DNA from: Favolaschia claudopus
Taxonomy: Eukaryota; Basidiomycota; Agaricomycetes; Agaricales; Mycenaceae
Assembly (NCBI GenBank): GCA_037176885.1
Contig: JAWWNJ010000023.1
Location: 2,108,001 to 2,172,000 of the forward strand
Length of the DNA stretch: 64,000 nt
Direction of reading: 5' to 3'
Positions 22,528 through 30,177 of this stretch are shown here, piece by piece (within the stretch, counting starts at the first letter, position 1; the number at the start of each line of letters is the position of its first letter). The translations under genes and the position numbers were made by a program. Below the pieces are notes generated by a model. It did no database searches. It worked only from the letters and a program-made list of their open reading frames with translations, and was not told the origin of the DNA.

Positions 22528-22555
22528 CGTGCGCTGAGTTGAGTGTCAGCGCACG
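22528..22555 (-). repeat. Hairpin, 10-bp perfect stem (array B)
   Basis: CGTGCGCTGA pairs with TCAGCGCACG across an 8-nt loop. It recurs at the same place in unit 5 (62160-62187, perfect), unit 2 (32380-32407, one G-T), and units 3 and 4 (slightly changed). Confidence 0.75.
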
Positions 22556-22630
22556 AGGAGAATATCAATGAAGAGAAGGAATGAAGCTTACCTTTAGAAC
22601 ACTTCAACCTTCAATTCAATTCAAACCAAC

Positions 22631-22654
22631 GCGAGTCGGAACGAATCGACTCGC
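22631..22654 (-). repeat. Hairpin, 8-bp perfect stem (array B)
   Basis: GCGAGTCG pairs with CGACTCGC over an 8-nt loop. The equivalent in unit 5 is 62246-62269; units 2 and 3 carry one non-Watson-Crick pair. Confidence 0.7.
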
Positions 22655-23376
22655 TCGGGTTCAACAAACCCGCACTTTGAATTAAAATCTGGGAGAAAAG
22701 TGAAGGTGAGTTGAAGTTGAACGTATAGAGACGGTGAATGAAACGAAACGAAGTCAATGAGAGAAGTGAAATGAGAAAGAAAGAAAGGCTTACCCGTTGA
22801 GGCCTCGAGAGTCAAGGTAAAGAAGACTGAGTTAAGGTTGAACTCAACGCTGACTTCCCTTTACCTGTGACCCCGAACGAACGTACGAAACAAGAGAGAA
22901 GAAACGAAGATAACAGAAAGCAAACTCACCTCAGTCCAGTCCGAGTTCACAATACTTTTCATCACAGCTCAAACTCGACTTCAAATTTGAACGGATTCGC
23001 CGATACTCGAGCATTTGGTGTTGAACCGAGCTGTAGAAGGAAAGAAAGGGTAAGGTCAGTTGAGGTTCAGTTCGAGGTAACATTGAGATGACCTGCACTT
23101 ACTTGAAATACATGTGTATGAGTAGCTTCTAGCGGATGAGGCGCGCGTGCGCGCGATTCAAAGCGGCATAGGTTCATCCTTCAAAGTTAGGTCAAGAATG
23201 AGATTAGAGTAAGGAAATGAAATCAAACGTACCTGGGACGAAACCGGCATAGTTTCGGTATTGAAGTTGAAGTACACGGCGAGTTTGGTGTGGAGAAGCA
23301 TGGATTCGGCATCTAGGGTGTACAAGAATGAAGTTAGTATTGATTCGAGTCGTGTATGGGAATAGAAATTGAATAC

Positions 23377-23397
23377 ATACCGGCATGGTTTCGGTAT
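23377..23397 (-). repeat. Hairpin spanning a 5' splice-like site (array B)
   Basis: ATACCG and CGGTAT form a 6-bp stem around a 9-nt loop. On the minus strand the 3' arm is the exon/intron boundary itself: GCCG then GTATGT, with intron position 1 at 23380. If folded, the donor would be hidden. Confidence 0.55.
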
Positions 23398-24411
23398 ACC
23401 TTGGACTTTAGAGGTGTGCTAGCGCGGATTCAAGCCGGCAGAGCTTTGTCCTTCAAAATTCGAGTCAAACCTGCAGTGATTTAGAGTATAAAGAATCAAA
23501 ACTAAACTCACCTGAGGCAACAATAGCATAGTTACGGTGTTCAAGTCGAAATATACAGAGACTGTGGTGCGGAGAGGCAAGGTTTCGGCGTCTGGCCGTC
23601 AAAATTCAAGTCAGTCAGTCAATATCTAGAATAAGGAATTGAAATCGAACTTACCTGAGGCAAAGCCGGCATAGTTCCGGCGTTGATATTGAAGTACACT
23701 GGAAGCTGGAGCCAGAGAGGCACAGATTCGGCCTTGAGAGTTGAAAAGGGTCAGGTTAGTATCGATTCAAGTATAGAAGTACAAAGAATTAGACGTACCT
23801 TGACTGATACCGGCATAGTTTCGGTGTCGGGCTCAAGCAAGGTATACAATGAAAAGCTTTCAATAATCAAGTCAGATTGAGTTGAATAGCGAGCGAGGTA
23901 GCGATGCGCACCTTGTACCAGTTCCAATTCAAAATCAACCTCACATCCAACAACAAAACTCCAGGTCTAATGAACGAACGCGGCCTTCAAACTTGTTTAG
24001 TTAGATTAAGAGTCACAAAGTAAACGATCGTACTCACCGGAACAAAGTCAACCCAAACTGAACGAGATCAACCGGACATTCAATACAGAAGTCAATCCTG
24101 AGCAATCCGGTCAATAAACGAAGTGAAAAACGCGAAAGAAACAAAGATTCGGCTCACCGGGGATGCCCGAGACAACGCCGAGGTCAATGCAGATTCAAGT
24201 TTTGAAGCGTTGCGTGGTCCGAGTGCGTTGTATTGAAGAATAGGTCGAACGCAACTATTAGAACGGTCAGTATTCGATTATAATAGCAGCATTACTTAGA
24301 ACTTACTGAGACAGCCGAATTGTGCATCTCACGACGCTACATATCAAACGGTCAGTCATTCAAAGTTGAAGTCAATAAGGAACTCACTTACCTTGCGGAA
24401 CCAGTCAGAAT

Positions 24412-24426
24412 GTGCATCTCATGCAC
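24412..24426 (-). repeat. Hairpin GTGCAT-CTC-ATGCAC (array B)
   Basis: A perfect 6-bp stem with a 3-nt loop. It is conserved at 34220-34234 (unit 2) and 44556-44570 (unit 3) and mutated in unit 4. Confidence 0.6.
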
Positions 24427-26809
24427 GCATAGAACGAGTACAAACTGAATGAAGTAATAGTAAGTAAGGGTTCGAAGTGAATTAAGGGATTGAATCACTC
24501 ACCTGTACAAACTCGTCGAAACATTCGAAGGCAACTTGGAGGTCAGTTCGGCATTGAAGGAGTCGCAACTTGAAGCACACATAGCATAGAACAAAGAGAA
24601 ACAAATCTAATTAGAGTGTCAGTAATCGTTTCAACGAGAAGAGATGAAAACTCACTGTATTGAATGAGGCGAAGGGGTAATACGAAAATTTAGTGCGGTG
24701 GTCAAGCTGAATAGAAGGCGATGTACTAGAGCAAAGTATAGAGCCTAGAATTAAAAGAGAATGTCAGTTAGTTGACTGAAAGGAAGAAATGTAAGGTTGA
24801 AGTCACAAACGACATGAGAGTTGACGACAAAGTCAAGGACGGGCGAACGCCGAATAAACCCGAAGCCCGAGTTGAAGGGCGAAAGCGTCGAAATGAAGGA
24901 ATTGAAAGGGAAGTGAAGGGTTTGAGGTCAAGTTGAATAGAAGTTTGAATGGATATCAGTTCTGAATAGTGAGGGAGAGTAAAGGGAGGGAGGTAGGAAG
25001 TGGGCGGCGAACCCATAACCAAAATCAACGTTGCGAGCTCACCTTTATACCCATCCACCGGGCCTGCAACGCAAATCCTCTCACCAAATCTTCCGCACAC
25101 CCGTCGGGATCGACAGTGGGTGTCTTACAAAGCCCGCGCAGCCCGCTATTCAATCGGAAAAAAGGAAGGTGAGAAGTCAGCGGCGAAGTTGAATATATTG
25201 GTACGTAGCTGGAAACCGGGATAGAAGGTGCCGACTCACATCAGATGTTTCATGCGTGACTGATGTGACAGAGAGGATCGACAGGGCGGGGGAAGGGACC
25301 CTGAAATGGCGGAAGATGTGGAAAGTGAGTTTTCGAGGTTTTGAGGGTTCGCGGAGTCGTAGCGCGCTAAAACTTCACTCAGAGCGAGGTAGCACGGAAC
25401 AAATGGGAGCACAAAAGGTTTTCAGTCTGAGGTGTCAGCGGAAGGACGGGAAATAAGCGAACGGTGTGAAAACGCACTGAAATTCATATCACAATCCTCC
25501 GCGCTCCAATCGCCCCCAAACTTCCCCCCAATGCCACGCAGTATCCCCAAAACAGATATCAATCAAGTCTGACGTGATGGAAGAAGGTCCGAGGCCACAT
25601 GAGTCCGATTTTTGAAAAAGCGCGTAACCGTTGTTTCTGCCGTTTCCCGCGTCGCTGAGGTCCAAATGGGGTCACAAAGCCGTAGATTACACGCCGAGGT
25701 ATGTTGGGTTTGTTGCCGGAGTGTGCCGAAAGTGTTGGTGCAGCATAGCGCAAAACGAACATGAAGGTCAGAAGCAAGAGGTGAGTTTTCTCCTTTCGGA
25801 ACTCGTAGGGGTTGAAAACTCGCCTTAGAAGGAAATTTTGTTCCGCAAAGCCGAAAGTCGAACACAAACCGCGGTTTTGGTTCCCACGGTCACAAAAATC
25901 AACAAATCTTTTACTTTCGTCATTTGCCAGCACACTGGACTCGGGCGGCGGCTGGCGGCAGGCGGGCTGAGATCACCGGTGCCGACGACGCGCGTCGCCG
26001 GCGATTTCTTTTCCCGTTTCTCATGGGTTGACGTCGGCTAGCGAAACAAACCAGCGCGCTCGCATGTGCGGATCTCAGTTTCCAACGGGATCTGGTGTGC
26101 GCCCATACGACCAAAGCCCGGTGTATTCAAGATTCTATTGATTGCCTGCAAGGCAGTGCGGGCTTCTCTAGGCTTCTCAGCAACATTTACCCGACTTCAC
26201 TCTTGGCAGCCCTCAATTTTCCTGCTCTGCACTATTCTCGCTGGCTGGAAAGCGCGTTTGACTGGTGCTGTGTACCTGGTAAGCTCTGTTTGAGCAGAAC
26301 CTGAATTCAAGCTCTCCAGATTCCTTGCTTCTCGAAATTTCGGCTGTGAGTCTCGCTGAAGACTTTACGTTGAGGTAATATTGAATTCAACTGCTGCCAA
26401 TTAGGTTTCGGCGTCCGAACGGCCGTTGGATTCGCGCTGAGCAACGCGACACGCGGTCATGTGTCCGCGTTGTTGAGGTTTTGATTTTACGGAAGCGAAT
26501 CTCCGGAATTTGAGGTGTACGTATGTTTTGATTCGTTACGACCATCTCTCTCTCCTTCCCCCACTTCGTTCCCCGTCCTCTCCTCTCCCTTCTCCCGCTC
26601 TCCCCTCTTCCTCTTTGCCCCACCACCAGCTATTTCAAGCCCAGACCTGTATGCCCAGTGAGGCACTCGTTTGGTGTTCCTGAATGACCAAAACTGACGA
26701 CTTTTTCAGCCTTTTGCAACGGGAATTTGGCCGCCGGCAGGCTAATTCCGCCCTCCAACTCATATCGTAACGCCAACATCAGCACCCCGCGAGCCTTGTC
26801 ACTGCGTGC

Positions 26810-26826
26810 GCGCCGCGAAGCGGCGC
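26810..26826 (+). repeat. GC-stem hairpin, array C module 1
   Basis: GCGCCGC and GCGGCGC pair perfectly over a GAA loop. Confidence 0.75.
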
Positions 26827-27026
26827 ATGTAGCTTTGACTATACAGAACTTCATCCGCCGAGGGGCACATTCAGGTATGCTTCCCTTTCCTTTCTTTATG
26901 CTCATTCTAACTCTATTTTCAGCACATTTTCACCGGGGATTTTGCTGCCGGCAGGCAAAAACCGCCCTCCAGACTTCAAGCAGCGGGTTTTCCCCTTACC
27001 TCACGAGCTCCGCGGCTCGTCGAGGA

Positions 27027-27045
27027 CGCGCGGCGCAGCCGCGCG
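27027..27045 (+). repeat. GC-stem hairpin, array C module 2, with pair swap
   Basis: CGCGCGGC and GCCGCGCG pair perfectly over GCA. Compared with the consensus CGCGCCGC/GCGGCGCG, one C-G pair has become G-C on both sides. Confidence 0.78.
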
Positions 27046-27241
27046 TAGCTTAGACTATATAGAAGTGCTTCCCGCGAGCGATAGCTCGAGGTGCGTTTCT
27101 GTTGCTTCTGTTTATGCTCATTCTGACTTTATTTCAGCACTTTTTCACCGGGGATTTTGCCGCCGGCAGGCAAAAGCCGCTCTCCATACTCAAAGCAGCG
27201 GGGTTTCCCCTTGCCCCACGAGCTTTTCAGCTCGTCGAAGA

Positions 27242-27260
27242 CGTGCCGCGCAGCGGCGCG
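27242..27260 (+). repeat. GC-stem hairpin, array C module 3
   Basis: CGTGCCGC pairs with GCGGCGCG over GCA, with one T-G wobble. Just after it, TATGCTT/AAGCATA replaces the usual TATAG/CTATA pair. Confidence 0.7.
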
Positions 27261-27432
27261 TATGCTTTAAGCATATAGAATTGTATCCCGCGAGCGAGAC
27301 CCCGGGTGCGTATTCTTTTCACCTTTTGATTCTCATTCTGACGCCTTTTGCGCGGGGGATTTTGCCTCCGGCAGGCAAAAGCCGCCCCTCCATACTCAAA
27401 GCGACGTTATCTCACCATCACAAGCACCTTGC

Positions 27433-27451
27433 GGCGCCGCGAGGCGGCGCC
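27433..27451 (+). repeat. GC-stem hairpin, array C module 4, outer pair swapped
   Basis: GGCGCCGC and GCGGCGCC pair perfectly over GAG. The outermost pair is G-C instead of the consensus C-G, a second compensatory change. Confidence 0.75.
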
Positions 27452-27576
27452 AATGCCTTAAGTATATAGAATTTGTTCCGGGGAGCGGCTCTCAGGTGTG
27501 TTTCCCGCTTAGAACTTTCGTATTCTCTCATACGGCGTGTTTTTCCTCCGGTATCGCGCTCTAAATATTCGCCAAG

Positions 27577-27605
27577 TCGAATTCCCGACCTTTTCGGGAA
27601 TTCGA
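27577..27605 (+). repeat. 12-bp perfect stem-loop in array C
   Basis: TCGAATTCCCGA pairs with TCGGGAATTCGA over a 5-nt loop, followed by TCGCCG/CGGCGA. It is kept in unit 3 (near 47517-47545) and, but for the outermost pair, in unit 4 (near 57379-57407); it is eroded in unit 2. Confidence 0.7.
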
Positions 27606-28311
27606 TTTTTCGCCGTCCGGCGAGCAACGTACGCGAATTCTCGTTAACTTGAGGTGAGTTTCAACCCTTTTCCCCTGGGCTTTCATCCCTTATATTCTTT
27701 GCAAGCTTCGAGTCACTCTGCATACTACTCAACATCCAACCCAAAATCGAAAATTCGAGATTTCGGCGTCCGCCGAGCGCCGAGTTCATGCAGTACCATG
27801 TTCGGGTAAGCAAATTAGTTCTTCCAGTTCGGTTTCCTTACTCACTCAACTTCAAATTAGCTTTTCAAATTCGCTTTTTCGAGTTCCCGTGAACTTGGAC
27901 TTGAACATCAACGGGTTTCAGGTACGTATTTGTCTTCAATTCCTACGACTTCAAACTAACCGTTTGCGTTCTTCACGCGAGCGTGAACTCACGCCAATCA
28001 GATGGATTCCAAACTTTCGGTATATTCCCAGTTTGATTTGTACCGACTTTCGTTGTTTTTGTAGCCGCCAGCCTTCAAACCAGTGCAAATGGCTTATTTC
28101 AAGTAAGGTTCGACTTCGTTCTCTTCGATTAATAGCTGTTTATTGACTTGCTTGATTTTCAGTCTTAGCGCAATCTGACTTCAAGTTCAAAATCTCGAAA
28201 TTCACTCAAAACCCCCAAGTTGGTAGAATTTCGCGTCAGAAAGAGGTAAGATGCGTTCATTTGACTCCGAATATGACTTGTACAGTATCTAGAACCGTAC
28301 ACATAGACTTT

Positions 28312-28351
28312 GACGCGTCGAAACGCGTTAATTAACGCGTCTCGACGCGTC
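28312..28351. repeat. 40-bp near-perfect palindrome, unit 1
   Basis: Two 20-bp arms starting GACGCGTCGA meet at TTAATTAA, with one mismatch. It contains several CGCG and ACGCGT words. One copy per unit, always about 400 bp before the next unit junction. Confidence 0.85.
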
Positions 28352-28733
28352 TTTTCACTCCAACTTCAATTTCTGCACTCGAATAGTTTACGTTCTTAGT
28401 TTACCCTGTGTTTGTTCGAAAAAATCAATATATTCAGTTCAAAACTACACAGTACATGAATCTACCTACCCACCACCCAAACGGACCGGCAAAACGGCAT
28501 CCTGAAGGTCCCAAAACCCAATTTTTCTCCCCGGGACTATCAGAAAGCAAACAACCCAAGCTCTTGAGAGGTCCGTGCACGAAGAGAAAGGTATAAGTTC
28601 AAGGCTGGCGAGTCGCTTGCGACCTTGGTCGCGCGGCGAGCTTAGTTGCGGGGTGAGCGCGGTCGTGCTTAAGAATTTCCTTTTTGGGACGAACAAATTT
28701 TATTGAGTCGACTACGAACAAGCAGTACACGAC
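28352..28733. repeat. Unit tail and junction, unit 1/2
   Basis: A block of about 380 bp shared by all units. It has a GCGAGTCGCTTGCGACC-type segment and, on the minus strand, an AATAAA sequence (28704-28699) that lies inside the frame of the next truncated C2H2 copy. The join to zinc finger 3 follows GTACACGAC at about 28732. Confidence 0.65.
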
Positions 28734-30164
28734 CCCCTCACACACAAACGGCCTATAATTCGTATGCAGCTGCTCATGCCTTTTACAATCATGCTGCCTC
28801 GCGAACCCCTTCCCGCACCCGGGCCACTTGCACAAAAACGGCCTTTCCTCGTTATGGCTCCGTATATGCCCCTTCAGATTGAAGCTCCGCGTGAAGGTGG
28901 ACCCGCAGCCGGGCACGGGGCACACGAAGGTCGCCTCCTGCTTGCGCCGGTTGTGCGAGGCCTTTTGCGTGCGGATGGTGGTGACGTTTTGTTTGCTGAC
29001 GGTGTTGTTGTGTAAGTTGGAGTTGGAGGGGAGGGAGTCGGGGAGAGGGACGGGGGAGGCGTGCGGGGAGGGGTACGGCGAGGGGCGCGTGGAGGACGCG
29101 TTGCTCCATGACCCGCTCGAGTGGCTGCGGTAGTGCCCGCGCGCGCGGATCGACGGGGGCGGGGGGTCGACGGGGCTCAAAAACTGCGGGCCAGAAAAAT
29201 CCACCGGGAGGAGCGACCGCATGTCCTCGGAGCGGGTCTGCCTGGTGTGTCCGGGGCGGGTGTGCTCGGAGGCGGAGCGCGAGCGGCGGAGGTCGGGGGA
29301 GAGGAAGCCGTTGTCGCCGCCGAAGTGGAAGGAGTTGAACGACGGACGGGGGCGAGGCGCTTCGTCGTCTAGAGCAGAGCCGATGTTGCCCATTTGCCCG
29401 ATGAAGTTGTTGTTGTCCCATTGCGGCGGATCGTGGTCGGAGCTGCTGCGGGGGCGCGGGAAGTGGAGGGGCTGTTCTTGAGGTGGTTCGCGCAGAGTCT
29501 CCAAGCTGGTTTGGAAGGGCACAGCGGCTGACGCAGCGCCGCCGCCGCTGACTGGCGTCGCTGGCACGATGTGCAGCCGTGGACCCAGCCCATCGCCTTC
29601 CGGCGCGTTGATGATCGGCGCGGTCATCAAGCGAGGAGGAGATTTCGGATGAGGGGACGGCGGGCGGTCGCGGGGGAGCGGGTCGGTGCCCCAGTTCGGG
29701 GACCTGAACGTCATGTTGTCGAAGGCCTGGGCGACGTTCATGCGGGGAGAGCCGGATTGCGAGATCGAGGAAGCCCGAGAGCGCTGTTCGCCGCTGCCGG
29801 TGCTGGAAGGCGAGCTGTAGTCGTAGGAAGTGCCCCGCTCGACGTTCACAGGCACAGAAGAGAACGAATAGTCGGTGTCGTTGAACATGAGTAAAGACGA
29901 CGATTGCGGGGGATCGTATTCCGATGGGTCGTATTCGGGCACCACTGCCGCCTCTTCTTCAAACAAGCCTAGATCCCCACCGCTGAAGCTGAGTTCCGAG
30001 TGCCCAGAGTACGGTGAGTTGTGGTAAGAGCCGTTGTAGGACGGAGTGTGGGGGAACTGAGGGCTGCCCAGATTGAAAGCGGCGTCTGCCGAGTCGAGTT
30101 GGATGCGAAAGTCATTGCCTTCTTCTGCTATATACTCTGCAGTGTCGTGATGCTGAGGATCCAT
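28599..30164 (-). CDS. CRZ1-like C2H2 factor, copy 2, finger 3 truncated
   Basis: Frame of 521 aa, nearly identical to copy 1 up to NYRPFVCEG. Fingers 1 and 2 are complete. Finger 3 keeps only its first Cys and then changes into unit-tail sequence (VVYCLFVVDSIKF). The last exon, with the LRSEGG extension and Gly-rich tail, is absent. Differences from copy 1 before the break are substitutions and in-frame indels only (for example around DNNNF and the SLPSNSN segment). The stop lies about 100 nt beyond an AATAAA, so a transcript cut there would lack a stop codon. It may act as a DNA-binding variant or a dominant-negative form, or be silent; the sequence does not decide. Confidence 0.72.
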   Translation of the reverse strand: MDPQHHDTAEYIAEEGNDFRIQLDSADAAFNLGSPQFPHTPSYNGSYHNSPYSGHSELSFSGGDLGLFEEEAAVVPEYDPSEYDPPQSSSLLMFNDTDYSFSSVPVNVERGTSYDYSSPSSTGSGEQRSRASSISQSGSPRMNVAQAFDNMTFRSPNWGTDPLPRDRPPSPHPKSPPRLMTAPIINAPEGDGLGPRLHIVPATPVSGGGAASAAVPFQTSLETLREPPQEQPLHFPRPRSSSDHDPPQWDNNNFIGQMGNIGSALDDEAPRPRPSFNSFHFGGDNGFLSPDLRRSRSASEHTRPGHTRQTRSEDMRSLLPVDFSGPQFLSPVDPPPPSIRARGHYRSHSSGSWSNASSTRPSPYPSPHASPVPLPDSLPSNSNLHNNTVSKQNVTTIRTQKASHNRRKQEATFVCPVPGCGSTFTRSFNLKGHIRSHNEERPFLCKWPGCGKGFARQHDCKRHEQLHTNYRPFVCEGVVYCLFVVDSIKFVRPKKEILKHDRAHPATKLAARPRSQATRQP

Positions 30165-30177
30165 TGTGTTGTACTGC

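Larger units (their letters stand above)
22291..25555 (-). repeat. Array B, unit 1: minus-strand mini-exon modules
   Basis: Read on the minus strand, exon-like pieces of about 20-100 nt are separated by introns of about 50-60 nt. Donors are GTACGT or GTGAGT, branch sequences TTGAC or CTGAC, acceptors TTTGAAG or CTACAG. Between 23.1 and 23.9 kb the modules repeat about every 170-180 bp around a core of CCGAAACTATGC. Inverted repeats occur in many exon-like parts (22528-22555, 22631-22654, 23377-23397, 24412-24426). No sustained reading frame. The array converges with array A near 22.29 kb. Confidence 0.65.
25556..28260 (+). repeat. Array C, unit 1: plus-strand hairpin-exon modules
   Basis: The first part (25.56-26.65 kb) is a conserved block with a GTGAGT...CCTTAG intron-like segment near 25780-25828. 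From 26658 come tandem modules: intron 26658-26709, exon 26710-26874, intron 26875-26922, exon 26923-27090, intron 27091-27137, exon 27138-27305, then more degenerate modules to about 28.2 kb. Introns show GTGCGT or GTATGC, CTGAC or CTAAC, and TTTCAG. Each exon-like part of about 165-168 nt carries the same succession of inverted repeats: TTTTGCC/GGCAAAA, ACGAGC/GCTCGT, a GC-rich 7-8 bp stem, and TATAG/CTATA. The first exon stays open for about 54 codons; the second and third have stops. RNA or decayed coding origin is unresolved. Confidence 0.68.
18758..28733. repeat. Tandem unit 1 (9976 bp)
   Basis: First unit of the head-to-tail array. Its left edge is set where the CCCCTCACAC of zinc finger 3 matches the junction sequence of the later units; its right edge is the same point in unit 2. 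It contains the C2H2 gene from finger 3 upstream, arrays A, B and C, the palindrome and the tail. Confidence 0.88.

Noticed and set aside
23100..23900. Regular 170-180 bp repeats with conserved core, considered as a CRISPR-like array
   Set aside because: Repeat length, lack of unique uniform spacers, intron-like signals and a eukaryotic context exclude CRISPR.
25559..25933. Minus-strand frame of 124 codons found in most units
   Set aside because: Not listed as a gene because the plus strand is equally open and conservation follows from recent duplication; kept as a conserved block in the findings.
26942..27469. Plus-strand frame of 175 codons in array C
   Set aside because: It reads through three segments with complete donor, branch and acceptor signals, so it is a chance product of module length.
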